Below, piece by piece: positions 36,482 through 44,349 of a stretch of 64,000 nucleotides of DNA. Under the pieces are notes generated by a model that saw only the letters and a list, made by a program, of their open reading frames with translations, was not told the DNA's origin and made no database searches. Position numbers and translations under genes: made by a program. Positions within the stretch are counted from its first letter, which is position 1, and each line of letters starts with the position of its first letter. The DNA is from Clostridium beijerinckii. Its GTDB lineage: Bacteria; Bacillota; Clostridia; Clostridiales; Clostridiaceae. The stretch spans positions 1,674,001-1,738,000 of the forward strand of contig NZ_CP144906.1 of NCBI RefSeq assembly GCF_036699995.1. The letters are read 5' to 3'.

Positions 36482-37402
36482 TTATACAGCTTTTGAATTA
36501 CTTGAACTATCATCTTTTACTTTTACTGTTTGGCCAATTAAAAATATACATATCCCTATTAAGATAATTAGGGATCCGATAATTTGATTATAAGATATGG
36601 ATTCTCCAAGTATTAAGAATGCTAATGTGCACGTTCCAACAGGCTCACCTAATATACTCATAGAAATAGTTGAAGCACTTAACCACTTAATTAGCCAGTT
36701 TAAAACTGTTTGACCAAGTATTGTTGAAATTAATGCTAAGCAGAAGAACCATAACCAATCAGAGTTTGCATAGCCTATTAGAGGATATTTTAATAGGACA
36801 GAATATGCTAATAAAAATATACTACTACTTAAATAACAAATAAAAACATAAGCAACTAAAGATAAATTTTTTCTTACACTTTGTCCAATAAGGAAATATG
36901 CTGTAATAACTCCAGCTGCTAGTAAAGCAAGTATATCTCCTATCAAGGCTATCCCACCAATTTTAAAATCGCCAAATCCTATTATACAGCTTCCGAATAT
37001 AGATAAAAAACCACCGAATAGTGATAGTTTCTTTAATCTCTCACCAAAGAAAAAATAGCTTCCTATAAAAGCGAAAAGTGGCTGCATAGTTACAAGAACT
37101 GTTGAACTTGCAACTGAAGTAAAACGCAGGGATTCAAACCAAAGTATATAATGTATTGCTAGAAAAATTCCTGATGAAAACACTGCTGCTAATTGTTTGA
37201 GTTTCAATTTTTTTATTTCTAGTATGTATTTTTTGTTAAATAGTATTACAGGTAATATCATCAATGTTGAAAAAACTAATCTATATGTAGCTATTATTGG
37301 AGCTGGAGCTGTTGAGAGTTTTACAAATATAGCAGATGTAGAAATGGCTAAAACTCCAAAAAATAAAAAAAGGTAATGTATAATTTTATGTGAATTCTTC
37401 AA
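36482..37402 (-). CDS. DMT-superfamily exporter with EamA domains
   Basis: 306 residues from a TTG start at 37402 (GAAAGGACG 7 bases upstream); an in-frame ATG 36 bases earlier lacks a ribosome site. There are ten membrane helices in two EamA repeats. The first opens with LFLFFGVLAISTSAIFVKLS, and the second ends with LGESISYNQIIGSLIILIG. The family exports amino acids or metabolites; the substrate is unknown. It marks the last clearly chromosomal gene before the accessory region. Confidence 0.88.
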   Translation of the reverse strand: MKNSHKIIHYLFLFFGVLAISTSAIFVKLSTAPAPIIATYRLVFSTLMILPVILFNKKYILEIKKLKLKQLAAVFSSGIFLAIHYILWFESLRFTSVASSTVLVTMQPLFAFIGSYFFFGERLKKLSLFGGFLSIFGSCIIGFGDFKIGGIALIGDILALLAAGVITAYFLIGQSVRKNLSLVAYVFICYLSSSIFLLAYSVLLKYPLIGYANSDWLWFFCLALISTILGQTVLNWLIKWLSASTISMSILGEPVGTCTLAFLILGESISYNQIIGSLIILIGICIFLIGQTVKVKDDSSSNSKAV

Positions 37403-37738
37403 AAAGATTACGTCCTTTCTAAATAAAAATAATTTCATAATATTTCTTTATAAATATAATCATATGATTTAAGACTTTTTTAAGATGTATAAAGTCAGTA
37501 ACTCGTTTATCATGTATATCCATCTTTTACTTTATGTATTCTTCTGTATCAAACTTTTGAATTGTTTTTGTAGTAGAAGTCTTATCAATGAAATAGTTAA
37601 ACTTGCAACTATCATATAATATGTTTGTTGAAAGTTCAACTATTATTAGGTTCATTATTTATAGTCTAAAAGTATTTATGATATAGATCATTTATAATTA
37701 TTGATTACGTTTCTGGTTGTTTTAAATTCTAAAGAATA

Positions 37739-37860
37739 AATATTCTTCACAATATTCATTCTTTAGAATATTACCATATTAGAATATATATTCTTCAGAA
37801 TATGCTTATAAAATGCGGGCTGAAAGGATTCTAGCATGAAAATAGCATTGATTTTAATTT
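37739..37860 (+). repeat. AT-rich 120-bp direct repeat, copy 1
   Basis: It matches 60520-60640 over its whole length with only scattered differences. Shared blocks include TTCTTTAGAATATTACCATA, AGAATATATATTCTT, GAATATGCTT and AAAATGCGGGCTGAAAGGAT. It holds several overlapping GAATAT/ATATTC palindromes. It is in the same orientation as the second copy, 22.8 kb apart. Confidence 0.8.
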
Positions 37861-37974
37861 ATAATTTACTTGCTTTTATTTTAAGAATACAAATACATAA
37901 AATTGTTTATATTGATAATCTCCTAGGCTATAATAAAGCTATTACTACATTAAGTATTATTATATAGATAGGAT

Positions 37975-38103
37975 ATGCATTTTAAAAAACCTTCTAGAGA
38001 TAATGGAATCAAAATAGTAGTTCCAGAAGAAATAATTCGCAATTTTATAAATGATAAAATAACTAATGAGTTAGAATATAGGATTATTAAATTAAAAGCA
38101 TAG
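37975..38103 (+). CDS. Short frame, possible gene remnant
   Basis: 42 codons reading MHFKKPSRDNGIKIVVPEE then FINDKITNELEYRIIKLKA. A promoter-like sequence lies just upstream and is shared with the antitoxin gene at 38841, but the ribosome site (ATAGGAT) is poor. It may be a small protein or what is left of a longer one. I do not recognise it. Confidence 0.3.
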   Translation: MHFKKPSRDNGIKIVVPEEIIRNFINDKITNELEYRIIKLKA

Positions 38104-38840
38104 TTTGCTTTATAAATGGAAGACAAGAGGATGACACTGTAGTTCTTATGGTTTAAATGCAATTCAGATTATAATATTCTTAGTCAAAAAGGAAGAGTTT
38201 AAAATAACATGGATTTATAATCAAAATGTTACAAATAGCTATAAATAATATTATCAGTGGGATTAGAAGATTAATTTCTGGAAAAACAGAATTTGGTACA
38301 GAAGCGGGAATTGCATAAAAAGCTGTACTACAATGTATTTAAACCAAGTAATACAGCAATCCACCAAAACAAATGGTGCCACTGGCCAGATTCATAAGGA
38401 GCTTGTTCACTAATAAGTAGTAATGCTTGAAAAGCCTGTAGTTACGCCGCTTTGTATATGTACAAGTAGTTCTGGTTTTTAGTAGTTTTTTGTGCCGTAG
38501 TGGGAAAAATAGTGGGAAAATTATAGCCGGCAGTTGAGTGATATTAATGCTTGAAAGAAATTTGAAAAATAAAATTAGATTTATTATAAAATAATAAGAT
38601 ATTGAATCAAGAAGCAATATTATATTAGTGGTCAAGATGAAGACATAAATGAAACAATTAAATTTTATCAGAAAATGATAAATCAAAGATGAATTCTCTA
38701 GAAAAATATAATAGTGAGAATGTATAGAATAATAGAAGTAATTATAGAGCAACCTTGTAAGTTCAATAGATAAAAGTGTTTATATTGATAATTGGTTAGG
38801 ATATAATATAATAAAAGTATTATTTATCGGAGGAAGTTCT

Positions 38841-39014
38841 ATGGAAAAGATGAATGAAAAAAATAATTTATATGATCAATTTTTAAAATATTCATATGTA
38901 GATTTAAAGGAATTGTTTAAAAAAGCTAAAACAAAAGAAGAACAAGATTTTTATATTGCTTTATCTGAGATAGTACTGCAAAAGGAACAAGAAAGAGTAA
39001 TAGGTAAAAATTAA
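38841..39014 (+). CDS. Putative antitoxin of a zeta-toxin pair
   Basis: 57 residues (MEKMNEKNNLYDQFLKYS...), mostly helical and charged, with CGGAGGAAG before the ATG. Its stop codon overlaps the start of the zeta-toxin gene (TAATG), the typical antitoxin-first layout. It is not recognisably a classical epsilon antitoxin; small non-homologous partners are common for chromosomal zeta/PezT relatives. Assignment rests on position and coupling. Confidence 0.6.
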   Translation: MEKMNEKNNLYDQFLKYSYVDLKELFKKAKTKEEQDFYIALSEIVLQKEQERVIGKN

Positions 39015-39580
39015 TGGCTACTTATACTATATTTGCAGGAGTAAATGGAGCAGGAAAAACATCAATATATGAATCTATTTATTATGAAAGAAATAAGAAT
39101 GAAAAAAGAATAAATACAGATGAGATGGTAGCAAGAGTAGGTTCATGGAAAGATAATAATCTTCAAATCAAATGTGCAAGGGAAGCGGTAAAGCTTATAA
39201 ACTACTATATAAAAAATGAGATATCATTTAATCAAGAAACTACTCTTTCAGGCAAAAGTATTATTAAAAATATAGAAAAAGCAAGGCAAAGAGGTTTCTA
39301 TGTAGTTATAAATTATATTGGAGTTGATAATCCTAATATTGCTAAAGAAAGAGTTAGAATTAGGGTATTAAAAGGTGGACATGGAATTCCAGATGAAGCT
39401 ATAGAGAGAAGATATTATGAGTCATTAGAAAATTTGAAAGAAGTATTGAATGTATGCAATGAAGTAAATATATATGATAATACAAACAGATTTAAGGATG
39501 TAGCTTATATATGTGGTGGGAAAATTAAATGGAGAAGAAATATTATACCTGAATGGAGTAGAGATATTTTAATAAAATAG
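39014..39580 (+). CDS. Zeta-toxin-family kinase
   Basis: 188 residues. A Walker A motif FAGVNGAGKTS lies at the start; NTDEMVARVGSW follows, and NQETTLSGKS supplies the substrate-site residues of the family. Zeta/PezT toxins phosphorylate UDP-N-acetylglucosamine or related nucleotide sugars and block wall synthesis, when not held by their antitoxin. Length is close to stand-alone zeta domains. The pair forms one operon ended by a terminator at 39649. It may maintain the element or act in phage defence with the adjacent RT. Confidence 0.8.
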   Translation: MATYTIFAGVNGAGKTSIYESIYYERNKNEKRINTDEMVARVGSWKDNNLQIKCAREAVKLINYYIKNEISFNQETTLSGKSIIKNIEKARQRGFYVVINYIGVDNPNIAKERVRIRVLKGGHGIPDEAIERRYYESLENLKEVLNVCNEVNIYDNTNRFKDVAYICGGKIKWRRNIIPEWSRDILIK

Positions 39581-39648
39581 ATGATTAAAATAAAGTTAAT
39601 GTAAATTGAATGATAATGATAAATTTAACACTAAAAATGTTTCAAAAG

Positions 39649-39678
39649 AAGCTTAGTTTTTTGTACTAGGCTTTTTTT
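39649..39678 (+). terminator. Terminator of the toxin operon
   Basis: Stem AAGCTTAGT / ACTAGGCTT with a G-U pair and a TTTTTGT loop, followed by seven Ts. It insulates the RT locus from the toxin operon. Confidence 0.8.
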
Positions 39679-39726
39679 ATTATAATCAAAAATGAAAGAA
39701 AACAGTTAATATTAAAGTATAGATTG

Positions 39727-39755
39727 TTGAAATAAATGGTAATTTGTAATATAAT
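39727..39755 (+). promoter_or_regulatory. Promoter of the RT-associated non-coding RNA
   Basis: TTGAAA (39727-39732), 17 bases, TATAAT (39750-39755): a near-perfect housekeeping promoter. The predicted start is near 39760-39762, immediately before the first hairpin of the RNA. Confidence 0.8.
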
Positions 39756-39918
39756 AAAAGTGCCCTATAAAGTAATGTTTTGCTGTTATAGGGGGATTTG
39801 GTATTCTTTGTCAAGATGTAATTTGAATAAGAATAAGATAATAAGTGAGAACAGTATAAGAACTAACTTGTGCATTTCACTACCTCCGATTAATATGCCT
39901 GTAGAGCTATTAATAATA
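39736..39918 (+). other. Stop-free sense frame in the RT-associated RNA (possible neo-like repeat)
   Basis: This frame runs 61 codons (MVICNIIKVPYK... to ...PVELLII) before TAA at 39919, while the other two sense frames close quickly. It covers the span between the 5' hairpin and the structured 3' half. It has no ribosome site of its own and begins before the predicted transcription start. If a multiple-of-three segment (for example 120 bases within 39796-39915) is copied into head-to-tail cDNA, the frame would be endless. Inference only. Confidence 0.4.
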
Positions 39919-40055
39919 TAATCATATACCAATAAGTATCGTGGAGGGATGGTAGAGATTAATACATATATGGAGAAATCTAATATACGTATTGATAAGT
40001 TTCTAAAATGCTTATTAGCTTTTGATATCTACCGGTCGTATGGCTAATAAGCTCT
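39760..40055 (+). ncRNA. Structured RNA upstream of the reverse transcriptase (DRT2-like template RNA)
   Basis: About 296 bases between the promoter and the RT ribosome site. A 5' hairpin pairs CCCTATAA (39763-39770) with TTATAGGG (39786-39793). A 3' hairpin pairs GCTTATTAGC (40010-40019) with GCTAATAAGC (40043-40052) and is followed by TCTTTT, a weak terminator that would let some transcripts read into the RT. GGTAGAGAT (from 39951) can pair with ATATCTACC (to 40033). Between the hairpins is an AT-rich stretch free of stop codons in one sense frame. In DRT2 systems, an upstream RNA of similar size is the template for rolling-circle cDNA synthesis. The exact ends are predictions. Confidence 0.6.
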
Positions 40056-40070
40056 TTTGGAGGTAAAAGG

Positions 40071-41384
40071 ATGAATGGAAATGTTGTTTTTAAAAACAAG
40101 TATTATACTCATTTGGATATTAAAAAAGATTATGTTAAATATGAAAATATGATTAAAAATACTAACTGGATACAAAAACATGGATTTTATCCGTTTATAC
40201 ATTATGAAATTATATTTAACAAATATGTTTATGATAAAGATACTGGAATAAAGGAAAAACGAGAAAAGAAACGAGATATTTTTTATTCATCACATATTGA
40301 TAGATTTATTTACCAATATTATGGACAAATACTTAACGAATGCTATGACAAAATTTCTATTAATAGAGGTATTAATAAAGTAGCCACTGCATATAGAAAT
40401 AATCTTAAGGGCAGATGCAATATACATTTTTCAAAGGAAGCGTTAGAATTTATATGTAAATGCAAGAGTGCATTTATATTTGTTGGCGATTTTTCGGGTT
40501 TTTTTGATAATTTAGATCATGACTATCTTAAGGAAAAATTGATGCAAGTATTGGATGTTGAAAGATTACCAATAGAGCATTTTTGTATTTATAAAAATAT
40601 AACAAAATATACATATATAGAACGTGATGATATTGAAAAAGACAAAAATAAGAAGATAAAAGAAATGCTAAAAGAACCTAAATATTTTACAACTGAAGAA
40701 TTTAGAAAATTTAAAAAAATGTATCTAAAAAAGAATAAAAATAATTATGGAATACCGCAAGGATCTGCTATAAGTTCAATTTATTCTAATGTTTATATGC
40801 TAGATTTTGATAAGCAAGTTAATAATTATGTAACAAGTAAAAGAGGCTTGTATAGAAGATATTGTGATGATTTAATTATAGTTATTCCAATTCAAGATTC
40901 AGAGATTATAAGTAAAAAATACGATGAATACATTAATGAGATAAATAGAATTGCTAAAAGTATACCAAGATTAGATTTAAATCCAAGTAAAACAGAGCAA
41001 TTTATATATGATAGCAAGGGAAATGATAAGCTTATTAATCTAAATACTAATAAAAATATATTAAATTATCTAGGGTTTAGCTTTGATGGACAAGTGGTAA
41101 AAATAAGAGAGAAAAGCTTATTTAAATATTATTGTAGAGCTTATAAAAAAGCAAGAACTGTTAAGAAATATAACGGCAGCAAATACGAATTTACTTTAAA
41201 AAGAAAATTATATAAACTTTATACTCATTTAGGTGATTATAAGTATAGTAAAGAATATGGAAATTTTATTACATATGCAAGACGATCGGAAGAAATATTT
41301 AACGAAAGTAATATTTTAAAAAATAAAATTCACAATCAAGTAAAAAAACATTGGGTTAAAATAAATAACAAGATGAAAGAATAG
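40071..41384 (+). CDS. Standalone defence-type reverse transcriptase (DRT2/UG2-like)
   Basis: 437 residues with an RT palm but no maturase, HNH or integrase domain. Motifs: the catalytic Asp D140 in FVGDFSGFFDNLDH, IPQGSAISS at 228-236, the active site YCDD at 264-267 (not the YADD of group II introns and retrons), NPSKTEQF, and NYLGFSF. An N-terminal extension of ~90 residues (IQKHGFYPFIHYE) and a helical C-terminus complete it. The retron VTG motif is absent. YCDD, length and an upstream structured RNA fit DRT2, which makes concatemeric cDNA that encodes a toxic protein after phage infection. GGAGGT lies 7 bases before the ATG. Other Abi/UG classes remain possible. Confidence 0.8.
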   Translation: MNGNVVFKNKYYTHLDIKKDYVKYENMIKNTNWIQKHGFYPFIHYEIIFNKYVYDKDTGIKEKREKKRDIFYSSHIDRFIYQYYGQILNECYDKISINRGINKVATAYRNNLKGRCNIHFSKEALEFICKCKSAFIFVGDFSGFFDNLDHDYLKEKLMQVLDVERLPIEHFCIYKNITKYTYIERDDIEKDKNKKIKEMLKEPKYFTTEEFRKFKKMYLKKNKNNYGIPQGSAISSIYSNVYMLDFDKQVNNYVTSKRGLYRRYCDDLIIVIPIQDSEIISKKYDEYINEINRIAKSIPRLDLNPSKTEQFIYDSKGNDKLINLNTNKNILNYLGFSFDGQVVKIREKSLFKYYCRAYKKARTVKKYNGSKYEFTLKRKLYKLYTHLGDYKYSKEYGNFITYARRSEEIFNESNILKNKIHNQVKKHWVKINNKMKE

Positions 41385-41431
41385 ATAGGATGTAATTTTA
41401 AGATTAATATAAAACTCTATTAAATTTAAAT

Positions 41432-41454
41432 AAGCTAGGCTACCAGCCTAGCTT
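41432..41454. terminator. Convergent terminator between RT and integrase pseudogene
   Basis: Stem AAGCTAGGCT / AGCCTAGCTT with an ACC loop. It overlaps the final codon of the integrase relic and can stop transcription from either side. Confidence 0.75.
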
Positions 41455-42624
41455 TAGTCAAACATATAATTAATTTTCTCATATTCCTTCTTATTCTTAT
41501 CTTTATTAATTTCAGCGTAAACAAGCATAGTCATTTTAATATCAGTATGACCAACCCAATCCATAACAGTACGTGGATTTATATCTTTGCTTAGGCAGTT
41601 GGTTATAAAGATATGTCTTAAACTATGGTAATGTATATCTGTTTTAATTCCAGCTTTTTTTTATGCAATTTTTAAATGTCTATTTGGTTTCTTATTGTCT
41701 ATATAATCACCATTTTCTTTGCAGAAGATTAGGTTATTATTTAAATACAATTCACCAAATTTAAGTTTATTCTCCATATTCTTTTTTATGATAGCTTTTA
41801 TTATAGGTTTGAGCATATCTGGAAGAGGGACTTCTCTTATACTAGTTCTGGTTTTAGGAATAGTAACTCTATTTTCATATATCTTTTTACCATCCTTATC
41901 TCTTTCGCCAGTCCAGGCATATTTAACTGATTTTAATATTCATATGATTGAAGTCTATATCTTTAACTTGCAGTGCCATAGCTTCACCTAAACGTAATCC
42001 ACACATTAAACCCATTAGGATTATTCCTTCTAGATCATCACCTTCAAGAGCGGATATAAAGCGTTTTTGATCATCTTCTGAAATATAGTTTTCTTTTTCA
42101 TCAATAACGCTATGATTTTTAGGATATACTAATCCTTCTACAGGATTATATTTGACTTTGTTAATTGATTTAGCATATCTAAAACAATTACCTATGCAGC
42201 TATTCATTGTTTTAACTTGTGATACTGTATGCTTTTTTAATAATGCTGTAGTTATTTTTTGTAATGATAAAGTATCGATATCAGTTAATTTAGTTTCGTT
42301 AAGGCCTTTATTAGGTTTTATATAATTTCTATAAATACCTTCCCATTTCTCAAAAGTAGAATCTTTTAAAGAAGGTCTTTTTATATTCCACAACCAGTCA
42401 TAATAAAAATCACCTAAAGTTGAGTTATCACTTCTATTAGCAAAGTTATCTTCATATTCCTTTAACTTAGCTTTAGCTTCTTTTTAGGTTTTTCCATAAA
42501 TATCTTTTCTTTTTTGTTTGCCTGTTAATGGATCATATCCGGTAGTGACTATAATACGCCAATATTTCTGGCCATTTTTAGTTACCCATCCTGCAGAACC
42601 CTCTCCGTTTGACCTTTTTGCCAT
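41454..42624 (-). pseudogene. Tyrosine-family phage integrase, inactivated
   Basis: The intact ancestor would be about 388 residues: MAKRSNGEGSAGWVTKNGQ start (AP2-like arm-binding), SAM-like core-binding region, and catalytic domain with Arg in CGLRLGEAMAL, HSLRH, WVGHTD and the Tyr in MLVYAEI. Three lesions break it: a TAA at codon 47 (42484-42486), a frameshift in an A-run near 41927-41935 (after DFNHMNIK, resuming SVKYAWTGERDKDG), and a TAA at 41661-41663 (between RHLKIA and KKAGIKTD). All catalytic residues survive in the relic, so decay is recent. The element should be unable to excise itself. Confidence 0.88.
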
Positions 42625-42698
42625 AATTTTTCACCTACTTGAATATATAATTATAATAAAATTAGGACAATATATTTTGAAATTAAAATCCTATAATG

Positions 42699-43281
42699 TT
42701 ATTTTGTGTTTGTTGTTACAAATCTATTCTTTTCATATCTTTTTGAATAACCAGGATCTATTTTTTCGAATTCATTAAGGGAATCTCTTTCATATGCTTT
42801 CAAAGTTACAAGTCTATAAAATAAAACTGATAGCTCTTCCATATCTTCTTCACTAATATGATCTGATTCACTAAAAGGGCATAGGGATAAAATAAATTTA
42901 AAATATTCATGAGGACTCATTATAGATGTTCTTCTATTAAACAAATCAAAAAAATATTTCTTATCTAGCTCATCCATTTCATGTTCAAAAAGAACACGCT
43001 TTTCTTCAGCAGCCAAAATATTATTTTTAATATCGTTGTCTATAGCATTTAAAATTCCTAATTTATTTGAATAATAAGCATTAGTACTATCTTCTAATAA
43101 ATCAGAAACATATAAATTTAAATTATTTGCTATTATTTCTAAAGTTGATATGGTTGGAGTTCGTTTATTATTTTCATAATTATAAATAGCATTTCTTGAT
43201 AATTCGCATTTATGTGCTAACTCTTCTTGAGATAAATTGAGTTTAGTTCTATGTAATTTGATTTTTTCTCCTAAGGTCATA
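42699..43281 (-). CDS. Phage-type repressor with XRE helix-turn-helix
   Basis: About 193 residues. The N-terminal HTH is LGEKIKLHRTKLNLSQEELAHKCELS with recognition helix NAIYNYENNKRTPTISTLE. The C-terminal part (about 70-190) is helical and acidic and lacks the LexA-type self-cleavage Ser/Lys pattern. The ATG at 43281 has AAGGAG 8 bases upstream; an upstream in-frame GTG is too close to that site. It is divergent to a small HTH gene, with three similar operator sequences between, the classic lysogeny-switch layout. Confidence 0.88.
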
Positions 43282-43310
43282 ATCATCACTCCTTAGAAAT
43301 ATTTTACAAA

Positions 43311-43420
43311 CATTTCATACAAATGTAAACATAAATATATAATTTTATTCAAAATTATGTTGACTTCATACAAACGGATACATATAATGATTACATGGGA
43401 ATTTCATACAAATGTGTGAA
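43311..43420. promoter_or_regulatory. Lysogeny-switch operators and rightward promoter
   Basis: Three direct copies of TTCATACAAAYG lie at 43314, 43365 and 43403; the first is part of a palindrome ACATTT-CATAC-AAATGT (43311-43327). A strong rightward promoter, TTGACT (43360-43365), 17 bases, TATAAT (43383-43388), has the second copy within its -35/spacer and the third just downstream, so repressor binding would shut it. Confidence 0.75.
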
Positions 43421-43428
43421 GGAGTGGA

Positions 43429-43635
43429 ATGATGAATATAGATGTAAACAAAATAAGAATTGCTCAGGCAAATGAATGTTTATCAGTTAATGAACTGGTT
43501 GAAAAAACTGGACTTGGAAGGACAACAGTTTCAAAAATTATTAATGGATGCACGACACCATCCATTAAAAGTATTGGACTAATAGCCAAAGCATTAAACG
43601 TTGATGTAAAGGAACTATTTTTAAACGAAGAATAG
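43429..43635 (+). CDS. Small XRE-family regulator (Cro-like)
   Basis: 68 residues, a single HTH domain (VNELVEKTGLGRTTVSKIINGCTTPSIKS) followed by a short helix. It is the first gene rightward of the switch and sits under the operator-controlled promoter, the position of Cro. AAGGAG precedes two adjacent in-frame ATG codons (43429 and 43432). Confidence 0.88.
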   Translation: MMNIDVNKIRIAQANECLSVNELVEKTGLGRTTVSKIINGCTTPSIKSIGLIAKALNVDVKELFLNEE

Positions 43636-43792
43636 CTTCATAGAGATACTATAGTTTATTAGATTCACTTAAGTAAAAATTAGATTGTCGTGATTAATAT
43701 ATTTAATTTTTGGTGTATTTAAAATAACAGAATTATAATCACACAGCTTAAAGGGGAGAGAATTAATAAAGTCATTAGCTGGAGGGGTATAA

Positions 43793-43999
43793 ATGGATAT
43801 TGAAGAGTATAGAGAAAAGATAAAAAAGAAAACAATAAATACTAAAGAATTAGCACAAATACTAGATGTTTCAGAGGCAAAAGCAAGAAGGATAAAACAT
43901 ATAGAAGGGGCTCCGGTAATCAAAATAGGCAGAGATATTAGAATAATACTTTCAAAATTAGATGAATTTTTAGAGGACCATATTGGAGAGGTTTTATAG
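43793..43999 (+). CDS. Excisionase-like helix-turn-helix protein
   Basis: 68 residues of the MerR-like excisionase domain: INTKELAQILDVSEAKARRI, then a wing (GAPVIKIGRDIRIILSKLDEFLE). Such proteins bend DNA at attachment sites or act as regulators. TGGAGGGG precedes the ATG. With the integrase broken, an excision role is now moot unless another recombinase acts in trans. Confidence 0.75.
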   Translation: MDIEEYREKIKKKTINTKELAQILDVSEAKARRIKHIEGAPVIKIGRDIRIILSKLDEFLEDHIGEVL

Positions 44000-44015
44000 A
44001 AAGAAGGGATTTTTA

Positions 44016-44207
44016 ATGATTAGAAAATTTGAAGGATTAACAGCTAATGATTTAATAGAAATATTAAAGAATTATCAAAGGGATACAAAAGTATGCATCC
44101 AAATGCTAGGAGAAAATTTTCCGGTTAAGCAACTTGAAGAGTGTATTTATTATGACTTTGAAAAGGGGAAAAGAGGAAAGGCACATAAGGGAATTCTAAT
44201 AAAATGA
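44016..44207 (+). CDS. Small hypothetical phage-type protein
   Basis: 63 residues (MIRKFEGLTANDLIEIL...). The start at 44016 has AGAAGGG upstream. The pattern (LTANDLIEILKNYQRDTKVCIQM, in parts) resembles small early phage proteins of unknown role. It is in the early rightward operon. Confidence 0.6.
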   Translation: MIRKFEGLTANDLIEILKNYQRDTKVCIQMLGENFPVKQLEECIYYDFEKGKRGKAHKGILIK

Positions 44208-44232
44208 GGTATTACTAAATGAGGGGAGAAGA

Positions 44233-44349
44233 GTGAATTTTAAAATCTTAAAATGTTACGTATATGTTTGTAATTCAATTGGAATAAATCCATCCTGGGA
44301 TGGACTTGAAAGATTTAGAAAATTTTATTTATGGGAGCGTGAAAAATAA
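44233..44349 (+). CDS. Very small hypothetical protein coupled to the replisome organiser
   Basis: 38 residues from a GTG (MNFKILKCYVYVCNSIGINPSW...). GGGGAG lies 4-5 bases upstream, and its stop overlaps the next start (TAATG), which argues for a real translated gene. No family recognised. Confidence 0.5.
   Translation: MNFKILKCYVYVCNSIGINPSWDGLERFRKFYLWEREK

Larger units (their letters stand above)
37403..38840. other. Degenerate 1.4-kb stretch at the left edge of the accessory region
   Basis: Apart from the repeat at 37739 and a 42-codon frame at 37975 there is no intact gene. Fragments look like eroded coding DNA: near 38245-38315 a frame reads SGIRRLISGKTEFGTEAGIA then stops; near 38340-38550 the GC content rises (TGGTGCCACTGGCC, then GTGGGAAAAATAGTGGG) with stops in all frames. 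The sequence TTTATATTGATAAT...TATAAT at 37909 is repeated at 38780, apparently a duplicated promoter. Confidence 0.5.

Noticed and set aside
38339..38752. 137-codon minus-strand frame
   Set aside because: Composition (Tyr/Phe/Ile-rich) and absence of a ribosome site fit the complement of eroded DNA, not a gene.
40071..41384. Retron or group II intron RT
   Set aside because: No VTG motif, no msr/msd-like inverted pair directly before the RT, no maturase or HNH domain, and YCDD instead of YADD.
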